From Yersinia alsatica (GTDB lineage: Bacteria > Pseudomonadota > Gammaproteobacteria > Enterobacterales > Enterobacteriaceae), in contig NZ_CABHWW010000028.1 in the NCBI RefSeq assembly GCF_902170305.1, forward strand, positions 299,072-363,071: DNA of 64,000 bases. The letters are read 5' to 3'. This document shows positions 30,455 through 41,168 of this stretch, one piece after another (within the stretch, counting starts at the first letter, position 1; each line of letters starts with the position of its first letter). Both the position numbers and the translations under genes were made by a program. The notes under the pieces were generated by a model that saw only the letters and a list, made by a program, of their open reading frames with translations, had not been told where the DNA came from and did not search any database.

Positions 30455-31138
30455 TTGAAGAATAAATCAGTAACACCGACGGCTCCGGTCACTTGTGCAG
30501 TTGCCACCACGCCGGCTTATCCATGGGCAGAGGAAATCGCCAATAGCATCAGCCACGGTATTGGCGTGGTCTTTGGCATTATTGGCTTGGTTTTGCTCTT
30601 GGTACAGGCAGTCGATAGCGGGGCTGATACCAAGGCGCTGACCAGCTATAGCCTGTATGGCGGCAGTATCATTTTGCTGTTTCTGGCATCAACCTTGTAT
30701 CACGCTATTCCACACCGCAAGGCGAAACTCTGGCTACAAAAGTTTGACCATTGCGCCATTTATATTCTGATCGCTGGCACCTATACGCCTTTTCTCTTGG
30801 TGGGCTTAGACTCCCCCTTAGCACGAGGTTTGATGGCGGTGATCTGGGGGCTAGCGCTGGTTGGGGTGATATTTAAACTGGCTTTCGCTCACCGTTTTGA
30901 AGTGCTCTCGTTGGTGACTTACCTGACGATGGGCTGGTTATCCCTAATTGTGATCTATCAGTTGGCAGTCAAACTTGAAATTGGCGGGTTGGCTCTACTG
31001 GCGATAGGCGGTTTGCTCTATACGCTAGGGGTGATTTTCTATGCTTCTAAACGTATTCGCTTTGGTCATGCCATTTGGCATGGTTTTGTCTTGGGCGGGA
31101 GTGTTTGCCATTTTATGGCGATTTATCTGTATGTCTGA
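30455..31138 (+). CDS. trhA: TrhA/hemolysin III family membrane protein
   Basis: 227-residue PAQR-superfamily inner-membrane protein with seven predicted helices. Signature residues are in [39 protein letters not shown], and the C-terminal [17 protein letters not shown]. coli TrhA (YqfA) affects membrane energetics. The start is a TTG at 30455 with AGGATAAT upstream; the first 20 residues diverge from E. coli. An ERIC follows the stop. Confidence 0.92.
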   Translation: MKNKSVTPTAPVTCAVATTPAYPWAEEIANSISHGIGVVFGIIGLVLLLVQAVDSGADTKALTSYSLYGGSIILLFLASTLYHAIPHRKAKLWLQKFDHCAIYILIAGTYTPFLLVGLDSPLARGLMAVIWGLALVGVIFKLAFAHRFEVLSLVTYLTMGWLSLIVIYQLAVKLEIGGLALLAIGGLLYTLGVIFYASKRIRFGHAIWHGFVLGGSVCHFMAIYLYV

Positions 31139-31140
31139 AA

Positions 31141-31266
<126 letters not shown>

Positions 31267-31341
31267 TTTGATGCTTGCAGTCACAGGGGCGGTGGGTATT
31301 CGGAGGCCGAATAATCAGCCTCTTGGTGTTTAATCCAACGA

Positions 31342-32334
31342 TTACTTATCTTCCACCAGCGAATAAGGCAGTGGCTGAATACTGAGCACACTTTCTACAT
31401 CATCGCGCACTCGCAGCACACTGTCTGATGCCAGATCGTTATTCAATACCGCTTGAACCCACACCGTACCATTACTGAGCTGAATAGCAGCCAGTACAGT
31501 ACCGGTGCGACGCCAATTCTCACCTAATTGCCACTCTAAATCTTCGCCCGCTGCCGGTACACGGTTAGCATTACCCACTAACCAATAGAGCGCGCGCTTA
31601 TTGGCACCACGGAATTTTGCTCTGGCGACCATCTCTTGCCCGGTGTAACAGCCTTTGCTGAAACTGATGCCATTCAACGCCTGAATGTTTGTTGCTTGCG
31701 GAATAAATTGCGCACTGGTATCGGTATCAATAATGGGGAAACCGGCTTCGATATCCAATGCCTGCCACTGTTTGCTGTTATTCAGCTGTGCGCTGTCAGC
31801 CAGTTTTTCCACTATTTGTTGTGCTTGCTCACTGTCTGTCACCAACAGGAACCGTTCGGCTGGCAGTGATAAATGCAGCAACGTACTATTGCCCTGCTGT
31901 ATGACCGGATGTTCGGCATTGGGTAATTCGCTGAAGATTTGCGCCAACGCGGCTTGTGCCTGAGCACCCGCCACACCTAACAAAACCGCATCAGGCTGCG
32001 CGGCAATCGCCACTTTAGAAAACACCGCATATTTCTTTAGTTCGCTCAATTGGTTATCAAGTACACTACGGCGCTCGATATATGCCAAACCTTCCCCACG
32101 ATAAAATAACCGCAGGTTGCTCCACATCTTGCCTTTGGCATCGCAATGAGCACAAAGCACATGTTGATCAGTGGGCAGGGCATCAATATCCGCCGTGACT
32201 TGCCCTTGCAGATACTTGACCCGGTCAGCGCCGGTTAACGTGACCAGCGCCCAGTCATCAAGTGAAATCAAGGTTAATGGCAGCTCGGAAGAGGCGAGCA
32301 GTGGTCGAGCAGCAAATGGAGTGTTATAGGCCAT
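31342..32334 (-). CDS. ygfZ: Folate-binding Fe-S maintenance protein YgfZ
   Basis: 330-residue GcvT-like protein that binds tetrahydrofolate and supports the activity of certain Fe-S enzymes such as MiaB. The family signature [17 protein letters not shown], with the conserved Cys, lies at about residues 225-241. It is related to GcvT in fold but lacks its catalytic role. Divergent from sdhE, with 205 bases between. Confidence 0.95.
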   Translation of the reverse strand: MAYNTPFAARPLLASSELPLTLISLDDWALVTLTGADRVKYLQGQVTADIDALPTDQHVLCAHCDAKGKMWSNLRLFYRGEGLAYIERRSVLDNQLSELKKYAVFSKVAIAAQPDAVLLGVAGAQAQAALAQIFSELPNAEHPVIQQGNSTLLHLSLPAERFLLVTDSEQAQQIVEKLADSAQLNNSKQWQALDIEAGFPIIDTDTSAQFIPQATNIQALNGISFSKGCYTGQEMVARAKFRGANKRALYWLVGNANRVPAAGEDLEWQLGENWRRTGTVLAAIQLSNGTVWVQAVLNNDLASDSVLRVRDDVESVLSIQPLPYSLVEDK

Positions 32335-32539
32335 GGTTTACCTGCATATCAAAAAGGTGCTGTGACTGATGCCTCAATGGTAAAATAGCCGGGTAGCTTT
32401 GCAAGCAGTTATTCCACCGATTTACCATTATTATCCCAATATCTAAATTCGCCATTATCTGAGGTACAATAGTCTTATACACCGAATTGGGCGGCTGCCG
32501 GGTTCGGACAATATCCTTCATTGAGGAGTCAATCAGGAC

Positions 32540-32806
32540 ATGGAAATCGATAATAAAGCCCGTATTCACTGGGCGTGCCGTCGGGGTATGCGGGAACTGG
32601 ATATCTCTATCATGCCATTTTTCGAATATGAATATGATGGTTTGAGTGACAATGAGAAGCAGGCATTTATCCGTTTACTTGAGTGCGATGACCCAGACTT
32701 ATTTAATTGGTTGATGAATCACGGGGAGCCGCAGGATAGCGAGCTGCGTCAAATGGTCAAATTGATTCAAGCACGAAATAAAGCCCGTGGCCCAGTGGCG
32801 ATGTGA
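32540..32806 (+). CDS. sdhE: FAD assembly factor SdhE
   Basis: 88 residues. Promotes covalent flavinylation of SdhA and FrdA. The RGxxE motif is present (RRGMREL at about 15-21), followed by the helical DUF339 core ([20 protein letters not shown]). RBS GAGGAGTC lies upstream. Its 3' end overlaps cptA by 20 bases. Confidence 0.96.
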   Translation: MEIDNKARIHWACRRGMRELDISIMPFFEYEYDGLSDNEKQAFIRLLECDDPDLFNWLMNHGEPQDSELRQMVKLIQARNKARGPVAM

Positions 32807-33212
32807 CCTGCGGGTATCCTGGCACACTCAACTCTTCTCTTTATTGGCGCATGGCGTTTTAGTCATACTGACATTAGTCGCGCCTTGGCCTCAGGGTTAT
32901 ACCGCACTTTGGTTGGTATTACTGACGTTGGTGGTGTTTGAGTGTATCCGCAGCCAGAAAAATATTACGTCCTGTCAGGGCGAGATCCGGCTGAAACCCG
33001 GCAATGTGGTGCTATGGAAAAGGCATGAATGGATTGTCATTAAACAGCCATGGATTACCCGTTATGGCGCGTTATTAAGTTTGCAACAGACGGGGAGTCG
33101 CTCGGCCCGCAAACGTTTATGGCTGGCGGCTGACAGTATGTCGGAAGAAGAGTGGCGGCAACTGTGTGTGCTGCTGCGTCATGCCTTTGGCTCTGATGAG
33201 GAGGGCAGTTAA
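32787..33212 (+). CDS. cptA: CptA (YgfX), membrane protein
   Basis: 141 residues from a GTG start inside the sdhE end, so translation is likely coupled. Two adjacent hydrophobic helices (about residues 15-55) precede a soluble C-terminal part. E. coli YgfX/CptA was proposed as the toxin of a pair with SdhE acting on FtsZ and MreB; in Serratia the sdhE-ygfX pair is linked to flavinylation and pigment production. Its stop overlaps the creB start (TAATG). Confidence 0.9.
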   Translation: MAQWRCDLRVSWHTQLFSLLAHGVLVILTLVAPWPQGYTALWLVLLTLVVFECIRSQKNITSCQGEIRLKPGNVVLWKRHEWIVIKQPWITRYGALLSLQQTGSRSARKRLWLAADSMSEEEWRQLCVLLRHAFGSDEEGS

Positions 33213-33910
33213 TGAAGCCCTTAATCTGGTTAGTAGAAGATGAGCCGAGCATCGCCGACACGCTGATTTATACCTTAGAAAGCGAAGGTTTTACCCTCCG
33301 GTGGTTTGACCGGGGGGAACCTGCTCTTGCCGCGCTGGCCAATGGCCCGCCAGCTTTGGCAATAGTGGATGTGGGCTTGCCAGACATCAATGGTTTTGAT
33401 CTGTGCCGCCGCTTATTGGCGCAGGTTCCAGAGTTGCCGGTGGTCTTTTTGACTGCCCGCAGCGAAGAGCTGGACCGAATTATCGGTCTGGAAATTGGCG
33501 CTGACGACTATATTGCAAAGCCTTTCTCTCCACGTGAAGTGAGTGCCAGAGTGCGCACAGTATTACGCCGCTTACAAAAATCACAAACCGTGGCGGCATC
33601 TACTGCTTTACATCAATTTGGTCATTTCACTCTCGATGAAGCCGGGGCGCGAGTCACTTATCATCAGCAGGTTTTATGGCTAACCCGCTATGAATATCTA
33701 CTGTTGAAAACCTTATTACTGGCACCGGAGCGCGTATTCTCACGTCAGCAGCTAATGGATATTGTCTGGGCGCAGGCGGAAGAGAGCCAAGACCGCACAG
33801 TTGATACTCACATCAAAACTCTGCGCTCAAAACTGCGCACTACCTTTGATGAAGAGTCTCCCATCCGCACACATCGCGGGCTGGGCTACAGCCTGACATA
33901 CCGAATATGA
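33212..33910 (+). CDS. creB: Response regulator CreB
   Basis: 232-residue OmpR-family regulator: receiver domain with the acidic pair near residues 9-11 (EDEPS), phospho-Asp in IVDVGLPD near 53 and Lys in DYIAKPFSPRE; then a winged-helix DNA-binding domain ending THRGLGYSL. Start overlaps the cptA stop by one base. In E. coli creABCD lies near 100 min; here creA is absent from the locus and creBCD follows cptA. Confidence 0.94.
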   Translation: MKPLIWLVEDEPSIADTLIYTLESEGFTLRWFDRGEPALAALANGPPALAIVDVGLPDINGFDLCRRLLAQVPELPVVFLTARSEELDRIIGLEIGADDYIAKPFSPREVSARVRTVLRRLQKSQTVAASTALHQFGHFTLDEAGARVTYHQQVLWLTRYEYLLLKTLLLAPERVFSRQQLMDIVWAQAEESQDRTVDTHIKTLRSKLRTTFDEESPIRTHRGLGYSLTYRI

Positions 33911-33920
33911 GCAACAATAG

Positions 33921-35348
33921 ATGAAAATAGGCGTGCGCTTATTGCTGGGTTATTTTCTGATAGTCGCCATCGCGGGTTACTTTGTCATTCGTATTTTCGT
34001 GCAAGAGGTAAAGCCCGGAGTGCGGCGCGCCACTGAGGGTACGCTGGTTGATACGGCCACTTTGCTGGCCCAGTTTGCTCGCCAAGATATGTTGCAAGAT
34101 AAGGTAGCGGGCGGTCAGTTAGCTCAAGCCTTTGCATCACTGAATCTGCGGCCCATCGGCGCGAATATTGAAGGTATCCGCAAGGATCGCAATGAATATC
34201 GTGTTTATCTAACCGATGCTGATGGGCGAGTGATTTTTGATTCATCGGGCAAAGCGGTGGGGCAAGATTATTCGCGTTGGAATGATGTGTGGCTGACTCT
34301 GCGGGGTGAGTATGGTGCTCGCAGTAGCCGCACAGATCCCCATGATGAGCAAAGCTCTGTTATGTATGTGGCAGCTCCGGTTATGGTGGAGAATAGAATT
34401 ATTGGCGTGCTCAGTGTTGGCAAGCCCAATATTTCGATGGCACCGGTAATAAAACGCAGTGAACGTAAAATCTTGTTGGCGGGCGGGGTGTTACTGGGAA
34501 TAGCCCTGCTGATTGGTTTAGGGTTTGTGTGGTGGATTAACCGGGCTATCGGCAAGTTGGTCGATTATGCCGAACGAGTCTCTGAAGGGCAGGTTGTGGC
34601 ATTGCCAGCCATGGGGAGCAGCGAATTGAATGATTTGGCCCGTGCATTGGAAAGCATGCGCCTTAAATTAGACGGCAAAGCTTACATTGAGCAATATGTT
34701 CACACCCTGACCCACGAATTAAAAAGCCCGTTGGCGGCCATTACCGGCGCGGCGGAGCTATTACGAGAATCCCCACCACCGGCTACAGCCCAGCGTTTTC
34801 TGCTGAATATTGAACAGCAAAGTGCGCGCATCAAACAGTTGGTGGATAAAATGCTAATACAGGCTCGGCTAGAGAGCCGGGTTGATTTGCAGCTTTCTCC
34901 CCTAGAGATAAGCAGCATAGTGAAACAAGCCATTAGTGCCAAAGAGGCTCAAGCTGCCAGCCGGGGAGTCCGTTTGCAGCTAATCTGTGCCGATAACGCA
35001 GTATTAACCGGCGATGGGTTATTACTTAGCCAGGCGCTGACCAATCTGATTGATAATGCACTGGATTTCACAGCCGCTGATGGCGAGGTGACGGTGAGTG
35101 GTCAGCGGCAAGCTGATAAGTATCAAATAACAGTTGCAGACAATGGCAGTGGCATTCCTGATTATGCGCAAGAGAAGATTTTTGACCGTTTTTATTCATT
35201 ACCGCGCGCCAATAGCCCAAAAAGTACCGGTTTGGGGCTGAATTTTGTGCGTGAGGTCGCGGCTATTCACCAAGGGAATATTTCCCTTGAAAACCGCCCG
35301 CCGCATGGGGTTCGCGCTTGTTTGACACTGCCGTTAGATATTACCTGA
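33921..35348 (+). CDS. creC: Sensor histidine kinase CreC
   Basis: 475 residues. An N-terminal helix (about 7-27), periplasmic sensor region, second helix (about 185-205), HAMP-like linker, phospho-acceptor His in HTLTHELKSPLAAITGAAEL (first 17 residues diagnostic), then HATPase boxes NLIDNALDF, DNGSGIPD and STGLGLNFVREV. Phosphorylates CreB in response to carbon source and fermentation conditions in E. coli; the signal here is inferred. Confidence 0.94.
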   Translation: MKIGVRLLLGYFLIVAIAGYFVIRIFVQEVKPGVRRATEGTLVDTATLLAQFARQDMLQDKVAGGQLAQAFASLNLRPIGANIEGIRKDRNEYRVYLTDADGRVIFDSSGKAVGQDYSRWNDVWLTLRGEYGARSSRTDPHDEQSSVMYVAAPVMVENRIIGVLSVGKPNISMAPVIKRSERKILLAGGVLLGIALLIGLGFVWWINRAIGKLVDYAERVSEGQVVALPAMGSSELNDLARALESMRLKLDGKAYIEQYVHTLTHELKSPLAAITGAAELLRESPPPATAQRFLLNIEQQSARIKQLVDKMLIQARLESRVDLQLSPLEISSIVKQAISAKEAQAASRGVRLQLICADNAVLTGDGLLLSQALTNLIDNALDFTAADGEVTVSGQRQADKYQITVADNGSGIPDYAQEKIFDRFYSLPRANSPKSTGLGLNFVREVAAIHQGNISLENRPPHGVRACLTLPLDIT

Positions 35349-35357
35349 TCCACCGAC

Positions 35358-35373
35358 TTCACTTTCACTTCAC
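35358..35373. promoter_or_regulatory. CreB-binding site (cre tag) before creD
   Basis: TTCAC-N6-TTCAC with exactly six bases between, as in the E. coli cre tag. A third TTCAC lies inside the spacer, and two more occur at 35390-35399. The array is 68 bases before the creD start, where CreB is known to activate creD strongly. Confidence 0.85.
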
Positions 35374-35440
35374 ATAACCTCATTCTCCTTTCACTTCACT
35401 CTCTTAAGCTGCTCTCCTGACCTTAAAAGGAGTGAAAATC

Positions 35441-36862
35441 ATGTTCAAATCCGTACTGTTTTGGAAAATAGCCACGCTGCTAGGATTAATTCTTTTGATG
35501 ATGATTCCAAAAGAAATGTTGTTGAATGTTATTAATGAACGCAGTGGTTACCGGGAGAGTGTGATCGATAAAGTGAGCGACAGTACCAGTCGTGCACAAA
35601 AGATCCTTGGCCCGTTAATTGTGGTGCCATACAGCGAATGGGTTGAAACTGAAGTGGATGGCAAGAAACAGGGGCAGCGGGTCAGCCGCCATCGCTACTT
35701 ACTGCCTGAGGTTATGACGATAACTGGCGCACCTAATGTTGAAGTTCGCCAATTGGGTATTTATAAAGCTCAGGTATATCAAGGAGAACTCTACTTCCAC
35801 GGGCAATTTGAATCCTCTTCGCTGAATGATTTAGATCGTAAAGGAATTATTATTGGCACACCATCACTGGTACTGGCGTTGAGTGACTCACGCGGGATCC
35901 AGCAGATTTCGCCCCTAAGCTTGGGAAGCTCAAAAATTAATTTCGAACCTGGCGCTTTCTTGGGGCGCTCAGGGCAGGGAGTCCATGCACCGCTAACATT
36001 GGCGCAGGTTCAGCAGGGTAAATTCAATATTGATTTTAAACTGACATTGACGGGCACCAATAGTCTATCCGTCATCCCGGTAGGGCGAAGCAGCGAACTG
36101 ACTTTACAAAGCAACTGGCCGCATCCTAATTTTGTCGGTGAGTTTTTACCCCTGCAGCGCAAGGTTGATGAAAATGGCTTCCGTGCACATTGGAGCAGCA
36201 ACTGGCTGGCTAACAGCATGAATATTCACTTCGCCAGTGACAGTGTGAATTTTAATTTTGACCAGCTACCGGCTTTCACCACCAGCTTGATTGAACCCGT
36301 TGATCACTACCAGTTAACCGAACGGGCAATTAAATATGCCATTCTGTTTATCGGCCTGACTTTCTTTAGCTTCTTCCTATTTGAGAGCTTAACGTCACTG
36401 CGCGTGCATCCGATCCAGTATCTGTTGGTCGGCGCGGCATTGGTGCTGTTCTATCTGATGTTACTGGCATTTTCGGAGCATCTTGGTTTTACCCTCGCGT
36501 ATCTTATCGCCAGCTTGAGTTGTAGCCTGCTGATTGCTGTTTATCTGAGTGCAGTACTGGGGGGATGGTTACGCGGGGCGTTATTTGCGGGTGGCTTGTT
36601 ACTGTTGTACGGCGTTTTGTTTGGCCTGCTGCAATCAGAGGACAATGCACTGTTATTAGGGGCTAGTTTACTGTTTATTATTCTGGCCGCGGTCATGTTA
36701 CTAACCAGACGACTGGATTGGTATCAGGTGGCAGATCCACAGCGTTTTACCGTGCCAAAAAATACGGAATCCACTGAGATTGAAGCTAAAGCTAAAGAGA
36801 TGGCGATCGATGCGGCACCAGCCGGAGGCGGCTCACAAGATTCATTCCGCTTATGGAAATAA
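35441..36862 (+). CDS. creD: Inner-membrane protein CreD
   Basis: 473 residues from the ATG at 35441 with AAGGAG eight bases upstream; the GTG at 35432 overlaps that RBS. One N-terminal membrane helix, a large periplasmic domain (about 40-285), then a cluster of five to six helices and a polar tail. CreD expression marks CreBC activation and alters envelope traits such as colicin E2 tolerance in E. coli; biochemical function is unknown. Confidence 0.93.
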   Translation: MFKSVLFWKIATLLGLILLMMIPKEMLLNVINERSGYRESVIDKVSDSTSRAQKILGPLIVVPYSEWVETEVDGKKQGQRVSRHRYLLPEVMTITGAPNVEVRQLGIYKAQVYQGELYFHGQFESSSLNDLDRKGIIIGTPSLVLALSDSRGIQQISPLSLGSSKINFEPGAFLGRSGQGVHAPLTLAQVQQGKFNIDFKLTLTGTNSLSVIPVGRSSELTLQSNWPHPNFVGEFLPLQRKVDENGFRAHWSSNWLANSMNIHFASDSVNFNFDQLPAFTTSLIEPVDHYQLTERAIKYAILFIGLTFFSFFLFESLTSLRVHPIQYLLVGAALVLFYLMLLAFSEHLGFTLAYLIASLSCSLLIAVYLSAVLGGWLRGALFAGGLLLLYGVLFGLLQSEDNALLLGASLLFIILAAVMLLTRRLDWYQVADPQRFTVPKNTESTEIEAKAKEMAIDAAPAGGGSQDSFRLWK

Positions 36863-36882
36863 ACCTAAATTATCATTAATGA

Positions 36883-36907
36883 AAACGGGCACCCCAAGTG
36901 CCCGTTT
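36883..36907. terminator. Bidirectional terminator creD/fldB
   Basis: AAACGGGCAC, loop CCCAA, GTGCCCGTTT: a 10-bp perfect stem with A/T ends between convergent genes. Confidence 0.85.
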
Positions 36908-36913
36908 ATGTGA

Positions 36914-37432
36914 CTAAAGCAGAGCATCCATCTCCAGCAAAATTTGCTCACACCACTGTTCGATGCGCTTTTCACTTAAATCATATTGATTGACTTCATC
37001 CAATGCTAGGCCAACAAAGTGTTTACCATCAGCGCTGAGTGGTTTTGGGCTGGTAAACTCAAACCCGTCGATAGGCCAAAAACCAATAAATTTGACCCCT
37101 AATGGCGCAATATGGTCATGCAACATACCAAGCGCATCGAGGAACCATTCGCTATAACCGAATTGATCACCCATGCCATACATGGCAACAATCTTTCCCT
37201 TGAGATTAAGTTGCGTTAGCTGTGGCCAAATAGCTTCCCAGTCTTCCTGTAACTCACCGAAATCCCAAGTAGGAATACCCAGAATTAGAATGGAGTACTC
37301 TTCCATCAAGTGGGGGCTGGCATCTTTTACATTATGTAAATCAACCAAATCTTCACCGAGAATATCGCGGATTTTTTCTGCTACCATTTCGGTATAACAG
37401 GTGCTGGAGCCGTAAAAGAGACCAATCTTCAT
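36914..37432 (-). CDS. fldB: Flavodoxin FldB
   Basis: 172 residues starting [16 protein letters not shown], collinear with E. coli FldB (173); the 21 codons upstream in frame are rejected. The FMN phosphate loop is GSSTCYT, and aromatic isoalloxazine contacts lie in GIPTWDFGE and MGDQFGY. Small FMN electron carrier of the SoxRS regulon in E. coli. Divergent from xerD, as in E. coli. Confidence 0.95.
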   Translation of the reverse strand: MKIGLFYGSSTCYTEMVAEKIRDILGEDLVDLHNVKDASPHLMEEYSILILGIPTWDFGELQEDWEAIWPQLTQLNLKGKIVAMYGMGDQFGYSEWFLDALGMLHDHIAPLGVKFIGFWPIDGFEFTSPKPLSADGKHFVGLALDEVNQYDLSEKRIEQWCEQILLEMDALL

Positions 37433-37538
37433 GATGTATAGCCATAGCATTACTAATAAGGAATAGCATCGAGTGTACCAGATTTGTCTCGCCATCAGGC
37501 ATAATGGCTACTGAGTTCAATCAAAGAGAGAAACAGTC

Positions 37539-38438
37539 ATGCAACAGCAAAATAACCCGCTGATTGAACAGTTTCTTGATGCCCTGTGGCTGGAACGGAA
37601 TCTGGCGGAGAATACACTGGCCTCATATCGCTTGGATTTACATGCACTGAGTGGATGGTTAGAACACCACGGTAGTGATTTATTGCGCGCCGGTTCGCAG
37701 GACTTGCAGTCCTTTCTTGCCGAGCGTATTGAGGGCGGTTATAAAGCCACCAGTTCAGCTCGCTTACTCAGTGCTATGCGGCGGTTATTTCAATATTTAT
37801 ACCGTGAAAAATTACGTGAAGATGACCCAACGGCGCTGCTTTCATCGCCCAAATTACCGCAGCGCCTGCCGAAAGATTTAAGTGAGGCACAGGTTGATGC
37901 GTTGCTCAATTCGCCCAATGTTGATATCCCGCTGGAGTTGCGTGATAAAGCCATGTTGGAGGTGCTCTATGCCACGGGTTTACGGGTGTCGGAGTTGGTT
38001 GGGCTGACCATCAGTGATGTCAGTCTACGTCAAGGAGTGGTGCGGGTTATTGGTAAAGGGAACAAAGAACGGTTGGTGCCCTTGGGAGAAGAGGCGGTGT
38101 ACTGGATTGAAAATTACATGGAGCACGGGCGTCCATGGCTTATCAATGGTCAGTCACTGGATGTACTATTCCCCAGCAACCGTAGTCAGCAAATGACCCG
38201 ACAGACTTTCTGGCATCGAATCAAACACTATGCGATCCTTGCCGGTATTGATAGTGAACGGCTTTCGCCCCACGTATTACGGCACGCTTTTGCCACGCAT
38301 CTGTTGAACCACGGTGCGGACCTACGTGTGGTACAAATGTTACTGGGCCACAGCGACCTGTCGACGACTCAGATTTATACCCATGTAGCGACTGAACGCT
38401 TGAAGCAGCTACATCAACAGCATCATCCGCGCGCATAA
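37539..38438 (+). CDS. xerD: Site-specific tyrosine recombinase XerD
   Basis: 299 residues (E. coli 298). With XerC and FtsK it resolves chromosome dimers at dif. N-terminal SAM-like core-binding domain, then catalytic residues: R in ATGLRVSELVG (near 149), K in GKGNKERLVPL, HxxR in HVLRHAFATHLL, H in GHSDLSTTQIYTHV with the nucleophile Y. All are intact, in contrast to the island recombinase further on. Confidence 0.97.
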   Translation: MQQQNNPLIEQFLDALWLERNLAENTLASYRLDLHALSGWLEHHGSDLLRAGSQDLQSFLAERIEGGYKATSSARLLSAMRRLFQYLYREKLREDDPTALLSSPKLPQRLPKDLSEAQVDALLNSPNVDIPLELRDKAMLEVLYATGLRVSELVGLTISDVSLRQGVVRVIGKGNKERLVPLGEEAVYWIENYMEHGRPWLINGQSLDVLFPSNRSQQMTRQTFWHRIKHYAILAGIDSERLSPHVLRHAFATHLLNHGADLRVVQMLLGHSDLSTTQIYTHVATERLKQLHQQHHPRA

Positions 38439-38468
38439 TAGCGACGTGGAAAGAGATAGGATTTATAA

Positions 38469-39185
38469 ATGAAAAAAAGTTTATTGCTGCTGCCGATATT
38501 AATCGCTGCATTCACCGGGCTGGCTCATGCTGATGATGCCGCTATCCAACAAACGTTGAAAAAATTAGACATTCAGCAAGCTGATATCCAGCCATCGCCA
38601 ATCCCCGGATTGAGCACGGTGATGACAGAAAGTGGAGTGCTTTATATCTCAGCCGACGGTAAACATCTGTTGCAAGGGCCACTATATGACGTCAGTGGCA
38701 ACCAGCCAGTGAATGTGACCAATCAGATGCTGGTGAAAAAGCTGGAAGCATTAAGTGGCGAAATGATTGTGTATAAAGCGCCGCAGGAAAAACACGTCGT
38801 TACCGTATTTACCGATATTACTTGTGGCTATTGCCATAAATTGCACGAGCAAATGAAAGACTATAATGCGCTGGGTATTACCGTGCGCTATCTGGCGTTC
38901 CCGCGTCAGGGCTTAAGTTCGCAGGCAGAAAAAGACATGCGCTCTATCTGGTGCATGGCTGACCGCAACAAAGCTTTCGACGATGCGATGAAAGGCGTCG
39001 ATATCTCTCCGGCAACCTGTAAAACCGATATCAGCAAGCATTACCAGTTAGGTGTGCAGTTTGGTATTCAGGGGACACCTGCCATTGTGCTGCAAGACGG
39101 CACTATCGTTCCTGGGTATTTGAAGCCAGAAGAAATGCTACAGATGCTGAATAAGCATCAGGCCTCAGTAAAAGCGGCGGGTTAA
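38469..39185 (+). CDS. dsbC: Disulfide isomerase DsbC
   Basis: 238 residues. Sec signal peptide MKKSLLLLPILIAAFTGLAHA, N-terminal dimerisation domain, then a thioredoxin fold with the redox motif CGYC in DITCGYCHKLHEQM (near residue 120), cis-Pro in GIQGTPAIV and a second structural Cys pair. Periplasmic isomerase kept reduced by DsbD. Six bases separate it from recJ. Confidence 0.97.
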   Translation: MKKSLLLLPILIAAFTGLAHADDAAIQQTLKKLDIQQADIQPSPIPGLSTVMTESGVLYISADGKHLLQGPLYDVSGNQPVNVTNQMLVKKLEALSGEMIVYKAPQEKHVVTVFTDITCGYCHKLHEQMKDYNALGITVRYLAFPRQGLSSQAEKDMRSIWCMADRNKAFDDAMKGVDISPATCKTDISKHYQLGVQFGIQGTPAIVLQDGTIVPGYLKPEEMLQMLNKHQASVKAAG

Positions 39186-39191
39186 TCTTCC

Positions 39192-40925
39192 GTGACATTG
39201 AAAACTCAACTCCGCCGTCGTGAGCCGGTGGACGATAGTCATTTGCCTGCGCAATTACACCCATTATTGCGCCGTCTTTATGCCAGCCGAGGTGTAAAAA
39301 ATGCCGAGGAGCTGGAGCGCGGCGTAAAAGGTTTGTTGGCCTGGCAGCAACTCGACGGCATTGATGCCGGAGTCACGTTGTTGCAACAAGCATTGGCCGA
39401 CCGGCGGCGTATCGTGATTGTCGGTGACTTTGATGCGGATGGCGCAACCAGCACCGCGCTGGCCGTGCTCGCGTTACGCAGCATGGGCGGCAGCAATATT
39501 GATTATCTGGTGCCAAATCGTTTTGAAGATGGCTATGGGCTTAGCCCTGAAGTTGTCGAGCAAGTTGCGGCGCGCGGCGCGGAGCTGATCGTCACTGTCG
39601 ATAACGGCATTTCTTCCCATGCAGGGGTGGATTTGGCGCATGCCAAGGGTATCCAAGTCTTGGTTACCGACCACCATCTGCCGGGTGAAACCTTGCCAGC
39701 AGCAGAAGCCATCATTAACCCGAATTTGGTCGGATGTGATTTTCTCTCTAAATCACTGGCCGGCGTTGGGGTTACTTTTTATCTAATGCTGGCACTACGC
39801 GCCCGTCTTAGGGATTGCGGCTGGTTTGAGCAGCGTACTTTGGCTGTACCCAACTTGGCCGAGCTACTGGATTTAGTGGCGCTGGGTACTGTGGCGGATG
39901 TCGTGCCGCTGGATGCTAATAATCGGATCTTGGTGCATCAGGGGCTCAGTCGTATTCGTGCAGGGAAATGCCGCCCCGGTATTCGTGCATTACTGGAAGT
40001 CGCCAACCGCGATGCGCGCCAATTGGCGGCGAATGACCTCGGTTTCTCCCTCGGCCCTCGGCTTAATGCCGCCGGACGTCTGGACGATATGTCCATCGGT
40101 GTTGCACTGCTGCTTAGTGACGATATTGCTCAGGCGAGGGCGCTGGCAATCGATCTGGATACGCTAAACCAGACACGCCGTGAGATAGAGCAGGGAATGC
40201 AGGTTGAAGCTTTGCAACTGTGTGACCAACTGGAACGTACCAGCACTGAATTACCTTACGGCATTGCGATGTACCACCCAGAATGGCATCAGGGGGTCGT
40301 GGGGATTTTAGCCTCGCGGATTAAAGAGCGTTTTCACCGACCAGTCATAGCCTTTGCTCCTGCGGGCGACGGTTTACTGAAAGGCTCGGGGCGTAGTGTC
40401 GCGGGTTTACATATGCGCGATGCTCTTGAGCGTTTGGATACCTTAAACCCTGGGTTGATGCTGAAATTTGGCGGCCATGCCATGGCGGCAGGCTTATCGC
40501 TGGAGCAGGATAAGTTCGAGGAGTTTCGCCAGCGTTTTGCAGATTTAGTTGGTGAATGGATGGATGCCTCGCAGCTAGAAGGCATTATCTGGTCAGATGG
40601 TGAATTGAAGGGCAACGAGTTATCACTGGAAACCGCAGAGTTACTGCGCGATGGCGGCCCGTGGGGGCAATCTTTCCCTGAACCGACATTTGATGGCAAA
40701 TTCCGCATTTTGCAGCAACGGCTGGTGGGGGAACGCCATCTGAAACTGATGGTCGAGCCATTGAATGGCGGTCCTTTACTGGATGGTATTGCCTTTAATA
40801 TCGATACCACTTTATGGCCCGACAGCAGTGTGCGTGAAGTTAAGCTGGCCTATAAGCTCGATATTAATGAGTATCGTGGCAATCGCAGTGTTCAGTTATT
40901 AATTCAGCACTTGTGGCCTTATTAA
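39192..40925 (+). CDS. recJ: Single-strand exonuclease RecJ
   Basis: 577 residues, exactly the E. coli length. 5'-3' ssDNA exonuclease in RecF-pathway recombination and mismatch repair. DHH phosphoesterase motifs: VGDFDADGATSTALAVL (near 76), VTVDNGIS, TDHHLPGE, then the DHHA1 motif GGHAMAAGLSL. The start is a GTG (position 39192) after AATCTTCC, a weak RBS, so coupling to dsbC is likely. Confidence 0.97.
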   Translation: MTLKTQLRRREPVDDSHLPAQLHPLLRRLYASRGVKNAEELERGVKGLLAWQQLDGIDAGVTLLQQALADRRRIVIVGDFDADGATSTALAVLALRSMGGSNIDYLVPNRFEDGYGLSPEVVEQVAARGAELIVTVDNGISSHAGVDLAHAKGIQVLVTDHHLPGETLPAAEAIINPNLVGCDFLSKSLAGVGVTFYLMLALRARLRDCGWFEQRTLAVPNLAELLDLVALGTVADVVPLDANNRILVHQGLSRIRAGKCRPGIRALLEVANRDARQLAANDLGFSLGPRLNAAGRLDDMSIGVALLLSDDIAQARALAIDLDTLNQTRREIEQGMQVEALQLCDQLERTSTELPYGIAMYHPEWHQGVVGILASRIKERFHRPVIAFAPAGDGLLKGSGRSVAGLHMRDALERLDTLNPGLMLKFGGHAMAAGLSLEQDKFEEFRQRFADLVGEWMDASQLEGIIWSDGELKGNELSLETAELLRDGGPWGQSFPEPTFDGKFRILQQRLVGERHLKLMVEPLNGGPLLDGIAFNIDTTLWPDSSVREVKLAYKLDINEYRGNRSVQLLIQHLWPY

Positions 40926-41168
40926 TCAGTCACTCGAGTGATAAATCTAGCGCAGGCAGGTTTGAACCCGGCTGATTGTGGCCTCAAAGGGGCAAGGTCC
41001 ATGGAGGGGCCGAGCCAATAAGCGCTACTTACACTGCTGTAACGCTAGGTAAGCAGGATAAGGCGCTACAAATATAGTCAACGTGCTATAAACCGTCGTT
41101 GAGATCCGTTAGAATTACCGGTTCTAATGACATTCCGTCATCTACGACTCAACGTAAGACTTTAAACC

